From the NCBI GenBank assembly GCA_036674765.1, contig JARVKI010000092.1:62001-126000 (forward strand): 64,000 bases of DNA, written 5' to 3'. The stretch comes from Seiridium cupressi. Lineage: Eukaryota > Ascomycota > Sordariomycetes > Amphisphaeriales > Sporocadaceae. Position 1 is the stretch's first letter, and every line of letters begins with the position of its first letter. The notes below the pieces were generated by a model. The model ran no database searches. It was not told where the DNA came from and worked only from the letters and a program-made list of their open reading frames with translations. This document shows positions 58,887 through 64,000 of the stretch, one piece after another. The position numbers and the translations under genes are program-made.

Positions 58887-60111
58887 GGCGGCTTCGCAGT
58901 GTTACCGGCCGCTACGAGGGGGTTTTCTTGTTGGCTAGAAATGGATTCAAGGGATTCGGTCGCATCGTTTCGTGGAAGAAAGTCCACTCGTGCTACTTCA
59001 CCGGGTTGAGCATCGAAAGACGAACAGGGTGCGCGAGAATATGTTTTGTTGGCTACGGACAAGTCAAGTCAAAGCTCAGTCCGACTCGAGAGGTGCAAGG
59101 CAGTTCGTTCGGGTTCTCTGATGGTTGTCGTGGGAAACAATCATCTGCCTCCGTCGTCGGTGTTGATAGCGATCAGGTGGCCGGCCCAACTAAGAGAGCT
59201 CCAGCACGAGGCAGCCGCGCATCGCGTGCCCTGTGAAGTCATAGTGCCAAGTGCCCGGCTCCGGCCTAATCCCTACTAAATGTACATTTAGCCACCTAAG
59301 GCTAGCCGACAGGAGTAAAGTACAAGGGTAATGAAGAATGGGCAATGGCAATGGCCCAAAGTGAGGTCGTTGGTGCTAGAAGGTTACAATAATTCTTATC
59401 TTGTACTGCGTTTCTTATATAACTAAGGTCACGGAATTTGTTCTCACGGAAGTTTTATTCCAGATCGACGATGGTGAAACATTCGGGCTTTATCTACCAT
59501 CAACGTACCGCTGAAGCCTTCTTTTAACCCTGCCTTAACCAGTCAGAAGCGCTGCAGCTGTGTAAACATATCCCCATTGCCTGGGACAAGCTAGCGGGAC
59601 TTCCCATCAGTATAATTGGCACCCCTTTTACCAGATAGCTATTTCTTTGATGTCGACTACCTTCTTTTACACATTTACCGTGCAATTCCATTCTGTGGCT
59701 CAATCTGCATTGAAGACTGTATGGAACTAATACGCCACAGCGTGGCAGGTAGGTGTGGCTAGGCAGGTCATGGACTTACACGTCGGCAGACTGCTGGTGC
59801 GCAAGGAGACATTCTCTTCGCGTCACAGAATTATGCCATCCATGGTAAAGGCGTGGCAACTACTACTATTCTCGAAGACTGACCAATATACTATCCGTAC
59901 TGTTATTGCAATGTAGACTTGAACAGCTCTTGTCGAAGCATTCCGTTGTGTAAATTTGTAATTCCTTAGTGACATACTAGCTGTCTTGATGGCGATTCTG
60001 TTTTTCTTGATACTTGTTGAATCCTTAGAAAGATAACAATAAAAGGGGGGGAGGGGGATGACTCCTGGCGCTGCGTCGCCGAGTATGGTGTTATGGTCGA
60101 GTTAAGTAAGG
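58887..60111. other. ATG9 promoter and gene-free stretch
   Basis: Upstream of ATG9 and ahead of the polyketide synthase relic. Rather AT-rich from 59,280 on. I looked for further polyketide synthase domains (ketoreductase, methyltransferase) in all frames by eye and recognised none. Confidence 0.5.
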
Positions 60112-60467
60112 GCGTCGGATGAGCTATCAGAGCAGCCGAGTGCGCTGAAGCAGTTCTTGCGACAGCTGCCGGCGAGCGAGGCAGACGAGCCCAAGCGCAC
60201 GCTAGAAAACCCGGCCACGGTCGAGTTTCTCGCCTATGAGACGGGCCGTAAGGTCCACGATTTCATACTCAAACCTGACGAGGAGGTCGACATCACCAAG
60301 AATGTGGCTGGGATTGGCCTGGAGTCTCTCATGCCATTGAGCTGCGTCGCTGGCTGAGGCATGCCTTTGGACTACAAGTTACAGTTCTAGAAATCATGGC
60401 AACAGCTTCCCTCATGCAGCTAGGTGGATTTATTGCTACTGAGTTAGGTAAGAAGATGAACCCGTAG
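60112..60467 (+). pseudogene. Relic of a polyketide synthase C-terminal acyl-carrier domain, frameshifted
   Basis: A remnant of about 118 codons matching the end of a fungal highly reducing polyketide synthase. The first frame reads LKQFLRQL, then [39 protein letters not shown], that is the acyl-carrier helix with the phosphopantetheine-type serine in G-L-E-S-L. The match then moves to another frame and continues [20 protein letters not shown] and ATASLMQLGGFIATELGKK before TAG (60465-60467). The switch near 60333 is explained by loss of one base: the expected LMAIELR needs six bases where five are present. An in-frame TAA at 60103-60105 cuts it off upstream, and no other synthase domain remains, so the gene is dead. 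The usual Asp before Ser is Glu. It is probably the leftover of a deleted or translocated biosynthetic gene between ATG9 and COG6. Confidence 0.72.
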
Positions 60468-61224
60468 GAGGAATAGGTAGTCTCAATATAGAAGATATTG
60501 GTATAGAATGACACCGGGTCATCCTGAAACCTAGAAATTTCACTATGCTCTTGCACAACCACCAACTATTCAAGACGGACTAATACTCCGTACTCGTTAG
60601 ACAGGGGGGGGAATAACAAACAAAAATATAAAAAATTCGAAAGGAAACAGGGTCTTGATCATGAGTACGCGGAGACTCATCACGCAACTTACTTACAATG
60701 CAGGTAGTACTTAGATGAGATCTGGTTCCACTGTAATGGCTGAAAGTTGGTCATTAATAAGTTGGTTCAGGTAGCAGCGCGCCTTGGTACGAAGCTAGAT
60801 TGTACGGGCGGGCTTATCGATAGGGGCCTCGCCGATCCCAACACCCGCCTTTGAGTTTCTTATTTTATTACCTGTAGCACCAACTTCTTGTTCCATTGTC
60901 GAAATCCATTTCGTCTTAGGAGTATAAAGCCTTAAATCTAAGCTAGACCCTCTCCGAGGATGGAAGACGCTGAACATGTATATGGGCGAATATTGGACTT
61001 CGAATAGTACATATGCCCCGCCTAAAATGTGGTTGGCGGGGCGTGTTTTAGGCTCCACTTATGGGGAATTCTCGTCGGACCACGTTGAGCTCAGTAGAGG
61101 CTATCCACAGGAGCTCGAAGCATCACAGAGCAGTTGCAACCCCCACGGTCAATACAACTGGCATATGCGATGACATGGTTGTGCAAAAGTATCCCTAGGT
61201 CCAAGCACGAGACATCTCCATGAA
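60468..61224. other. Intergenic, relic to COG6
   Basis: Contains the COG6 promoter. A run of eight G occurs near 60,604. An 87-codon frame at 60,795-61,058 (-) has no recognisable domain. Nothing else is seen. Confidence 0.5.
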
Positions 61225-63351
61225 ATGGCCTCGACCGGGCTTTCTCATATTTCGCTCCCTCCAAGAGATGGACTCGCGTCGGGCCCGCTGTCGCCGGTAA
61301 CACCACCCACGCCTGGCTTGCCCCTGAGGACCTCGAATCCTCTCACCTCCAAAGTGACGAGCGTGCTGTCCACTTCTTATGCAGATTCCGAGTTTCGAGA
61401 TGCTCTCAATCTCTTGGACGAGCGCGGGGTAAGCAATAGTGCTGAAACGCGGCGGCAGCTACGCCTAGACGTCCAAAAAGAGGTCATCCAGAGCAATGGC
61501 GAAATTATCACAGAGTTTGGCCGTGTTGCCGATCAGTTGCGCCGAATTGGAGCTACTATCGACAAGCTTAACACGAGCTACCAGGAGATGAAAAGCCATG
61601 TCACAGCAGCTCACGAGGCAACATCTTCTACCCTGGAAGAGGCGTCGAGTCTTATGTCGCAACGACGCGACGTTGAGAAAAAGCAGGAGATCCTCAAAGC
61701 CTTCCGGGACCATTTCGTCCTTTCCGATGATGAAGTCGCTTCATTGACCTTGACATCTGAGCCCGTGGATGACCACTTTTTCATGGTACTCGCGAAAGCC
61801 AAGAAGATCAGGAGCGATTGCGAGGCGCTTCTGGGTTTCGAGAATCAGACGCTAGGGCTTGAGATCATGGAACAGACGTCGAAACACTTGAACCAGGCTT
61901 TTCAGAAGCTCTACAGATGGACTCAGAAGGAGTTCAAAACTCTCAACTTGGAGAATCCTCAAATCAATACATCCGTGCGTCGCGCACTCCGTGTCCTCGC
62001 TGAGCGGCCGTCACTATTCCAGAACTGCCTCGACTTCTTCGCTGAAGCACGGGAGCAGATCCTCTCTGACGCCTTTTACCTTGCTCTGACGGGAACCTCG
62101 GCCTCTGGGAAGGAAGATCGTTCGATAAAGCCGATCGAGTTGGTTGCACATGATCTCCTTCGTTATGTGGGTGATATGCTTGCTTGGGCCCACTCAGCCA
62201 CCGTCAGCGAGAGAGAAGCTCTCGAAATTCTGTTCGTATCCGACGGCAACGAGATTGCGAAAGGTATACAGGAAGGCCGCGAAAATGAGTTTTGGAGGAT
62301 CATGGCCGATGAGCCCGAAGGATCTCCCGAATTTGATGCTGTCAGAGCACTCAATGAGTTGGTCGATCGCGACGTCTCAGGGGCTGCTCGGGTGTTAAGG
62401 CAAAGAGTCGAGCAAGTCATTCAAACCAATGAAGACACCATCTTAGCCTACAAGCTTGCAAACCTCCTAAGCTTTTACCGCTTCACATTCTCCAAACTTT
62501 TGGGCCCTCAGTCTGTCCTGCTAGAGTCTCTGACCAACCTAGAGACTGAGGCACTTCGACAGTTTCGGTCGTTGATGAGAGATCACATCGCTACTCTGCA
62601 GGGAGAGTTTCAACACACTCCATCCGACCTTGGCCCACCAGATTTTCTACAGGAGTCCCTCAAGCAGCTGACAGCTATCATGAAGACTTATGAAACATCA
62701 CTTGCATCGACGGGAGACAGAGAATCGGATTTCCAGCCGATACTCAACGAATCGTTAGATCCTTTCATGTCTGGATGCGAAAATATGTCCAAGACGATCC
62801 AGACTCCTTCAAACTCGATTTTCTTGATCAATTGCCTTTTGGCAGCGAAATCTGCTCTGGCACCATTTGATTTCACCAAAAGGAGAGTGGAGCAAGTACA
62901 ATCTAAAGTGGAAGAGCATGCGGGCAGACTCGCTGCAAATCAATATGCATATTTTAGGAATGAATCGGGATTGAGCGCCCTGTTTGATGCCTTGGCGCCG
63001 CTCAAGGACACCAAGGAAGACGTTGCCAAGATCGATAGTCTAGAAGCTCTCAGCCCCGAGGCTCTGACAGCAGCGAGCCAAAGCCTGGACGACTTCCTGC
63101 CGTCAGCACTAATGGACGCAACGGACAACCTGCGTCATCTTCAGGACTCCAAGCTGGCACGCGAAGTTACCGAGGAAGCAGCCGAGAAATTCTGCGTGGC
63201 CTTTGAGCATGTGGAAGAGATGCTCATCTATGCAGACGAACTGGCCGAACAGGAACGCACCGACGGGCAGACGGACGAGTTCAGCGGACCACAGGGTCTA
63301 CGTGCGGTCTTCCCTAGAACGGCGGGTGAGCTCCGGGTACTTCTTTCTTAG
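61225..63351 (+). CDS. COG6: Conserved oligomeric Golgi complex subunit 6
   Basis: Subunit of the COG tether (lobe B) for retrograde intra-Golgi vesicles. Intronless, 708 residues, the usual fungal length. A Pro/Ser-rich head ([20 protein letters not shown]) precedes the conserved start [20 protein letters not shown] and an N-terminal coiled coil (about 65-150; [20 protein letters not shown]), the complex-assembly region. The rest is helical: [60 protein letters not shown] and [20 protein letters not shown] are strongly COG6-like. The ATG at 61,225 is the first in frame. It is divergent from ATG9 with the polyketide synthase relic in between. Confidence 0.94.
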   Translation: MASTGLSHISLPPRDGLASGPLSPVTPPTPGLPLRTSNPLTSKVTSVLSTSYADSEFRDALNLLDERGVSNSAETRRQLRLDVQKEVIQSNGEIITEFGRVADQLRRIGATIDKLNTSYQEMKSHVTAAHEATSSTLEEASSLMSQRRDVEKKQEILKAFRDHFVLSDDEVASLTLTSEPVDDHFFMVLAKAKKIRSDCEALLGFENQTLGLEIMEQTSKHLNQAFQKLYRWTQKEFKTLNLENPQINTSVRRALRVLAERPSLFQNCLDFFAEAREQILSDAFYLALTGTSASGKEDRSIKPIELVAHDLLRYVGDMLAWAHSATVSEREALEILFVSDGNEIAKGIQEGRENEFWRIMADEPEGSPEFDAVRALNELVDRDVSGAARVLRQRVEQVIQTNEDTILAYKLANLLSFYRFTFSKLLGPQSVLLESLTNLETEALRQFRSLMRDHIATLQGEFQHTPSDLGPPDFLQESLKQLTAIMKTYETSLASTGDRESDFQPILNESLDPFMSGCENMSKTIQTPSNSIFLINCLLAAKSALAPFDFTKRRVEQVQSKVEEHAGRLAANQYAYFRNESGLSALFDALAPLKDTKEDVAKIDSLEALSPEALTAASQSLDDFLPSALMDATDNLRHLQDSKLAREVTEEAAEKFCVAFEHVEEMLIYADELAEQERTDGQTDEFSGPQGLRAVFPRTAGELRVLLS

Positions 63352-64000
63352 TATCGATCACGTCACGGTGGATCCTGGCCTTTTACATGTTGTGTTTGAT
63401 TTAAGACGTAGAGAACTACCCGAACGTTTTTCCTTTTTTTTAGCATCCAGCTATGGCCGGTCCGCATCCAAACGTGGAATCCGATTCTCGAATGGCATTC
63501 CAGGATATAGTTGACCTTTGTGCTGAATACTGAATTGCCTCATTAAGGACTCTGGACTCTGCATTGCTCTCCAGAACTGCAAGCCTTGCCGGCGAATGTT
63601 ATTCGATACCATTTGACGTTCCCTGCATCCGTCTACTCCTATTGAGATTTGTCAATCGTCAAAGAATGTCAGGATTGCAATGCCGGCTCTAGTTTGCCAA
63701 GCTCATAGCCCAACGGGTAGCACTGACGATTGGAAGATAAACAAGCTTATTTGACAAGTCCTGTCCCCTAATCTGTGCTAATCTAGTGCCATTCAGATGA
63801 GTCTAGGAACGGTCGGCCGTTGGGAGTGCGCAAGCCTTCGGTCGGAGTCACGAAGTTAGGTTTACATTGGTCTCAGCATGACCCTGGAAATGAGTCTGGG
63901 GATGTCCGGAGCACTTATCGGTTTGAACCTAAAGTGATCGACAGACATAGTCAACTAGCTACAAAAGCTTGTTTGTGATTGGCTTCAGGGGATAAGTCAA
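63352..64000. other. COG6 3' flank to window end
   Basis: 649 bp with only short frames. No repeat or RNA gene is recognised; the next gene must lie beyond the window. Confidence 0.5.

Noticed and set aside
60795..61058. 87-codon minus-strand frame looked at for retroelement similarity
   Set aside because: No reverse transcriptase, integrase or gag motif could be identified.
1..64000. Search for defence loci, CRISPR-like arrays or a biosynthetic cluster
   Set aside because: No spaced direct repeats with unique spacers and no NLR, HET, transposase or reverse transcriptase motif were recognised; the only secondary-metabolism trace is the broken acyl-carrier fragment.

Overview
The window reads as a chromosomal segment of a filamentous ascomycete (Pezizomycotina, probably Sordariomycetes; the class is an inference). 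The genes are eukaryotic. They carry short introns of about 50-150 nt with GTAAGT/GTATGT-type donors, CTAAC/CTAAT-type branch points and YAG acceptors. The gene set is typical of moulds: an ApsB/Mto1 microtubule organiser, a Gln/Gly/Tyr-rich metacaspase, a multi-intron threonyl-tRNA synthetase, an FBXO21-like F-box protein, ATG9 and a relic of a fungal polyketide synthase. I found no tRNA, rRNA, CRISPR array or intact transposon. All exon boundaries were joined by hand from splice signals, reading frame and family motifs.

Layout. 1-1982: gene-free, with a 17-bp minisatellite, a hairpin and a decayed repeat patch. 1983-5878 (-): nucleoporin POM152. 6974-8701 (+): UCHL5/BAP1-type ubiquitin C-terminal hydrolase, divergent from POM152. 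9689-10662 (-): FAA-hydrolase family enzyme. 11325-13197 (-): pyruvate decarboxylase. 14103-16007 (-): F-box/transglutaminase-like/YccV protein. 16970-21477 (+): ApsB/Mto1 coiled-coil protein. 21478-27241: a 5.8-kb gene-poor stretch. 27242-29279 (+): metacaspase. 29766-31621 (-): unrecognised protein whose first exon is unresolved. 34774-36813 (+): Ser/Thr-rich single-pass membrane protein with an expanded coding microsatellite. 38751-39903 (-): Whi5/Nrm1-type G1/S repressor. 44071-46647 (+): metallopeptidase with a HExxHxxGxxH site and a jacalin-like tail. 47974-48943 (+): phosphatidylserine synthase. 50716-54054 (-): threonyl-tRNA synthetase with ten exons, one of 16 nt, and one GC-AG intron. 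54647-55544 (+): GAR1. 56000-58886 (-): ATG9. 60112-60467 (+): frameshifted C-terminal acyl-carrier fragment of a polyketide synthase. 61225-63351 (+): COG6.

The genes are mostly single-copy housekeeping genes and do not form one pathway. Loose themes are membranes and trafficking (POM152, CHO1, ATG9, COG6), protein turnover (UCH, F-box, metacaspase, metallopeptidase) and cell cycle or cytoskeleton (ApsB, Whi5-like). ThrRS and GAR1 share a short divergent promoter. I see no defence system and no intact biosynthetic cluster. The best candidates for something new are the PKS relic, the optional 66-nt cassette in the metacaspase prion-like leader, the unrecognised 29.8-31.6 kb gene, the hypervariable membrane-protein ectodomain, and the basic insertion in the UCH enzyme.
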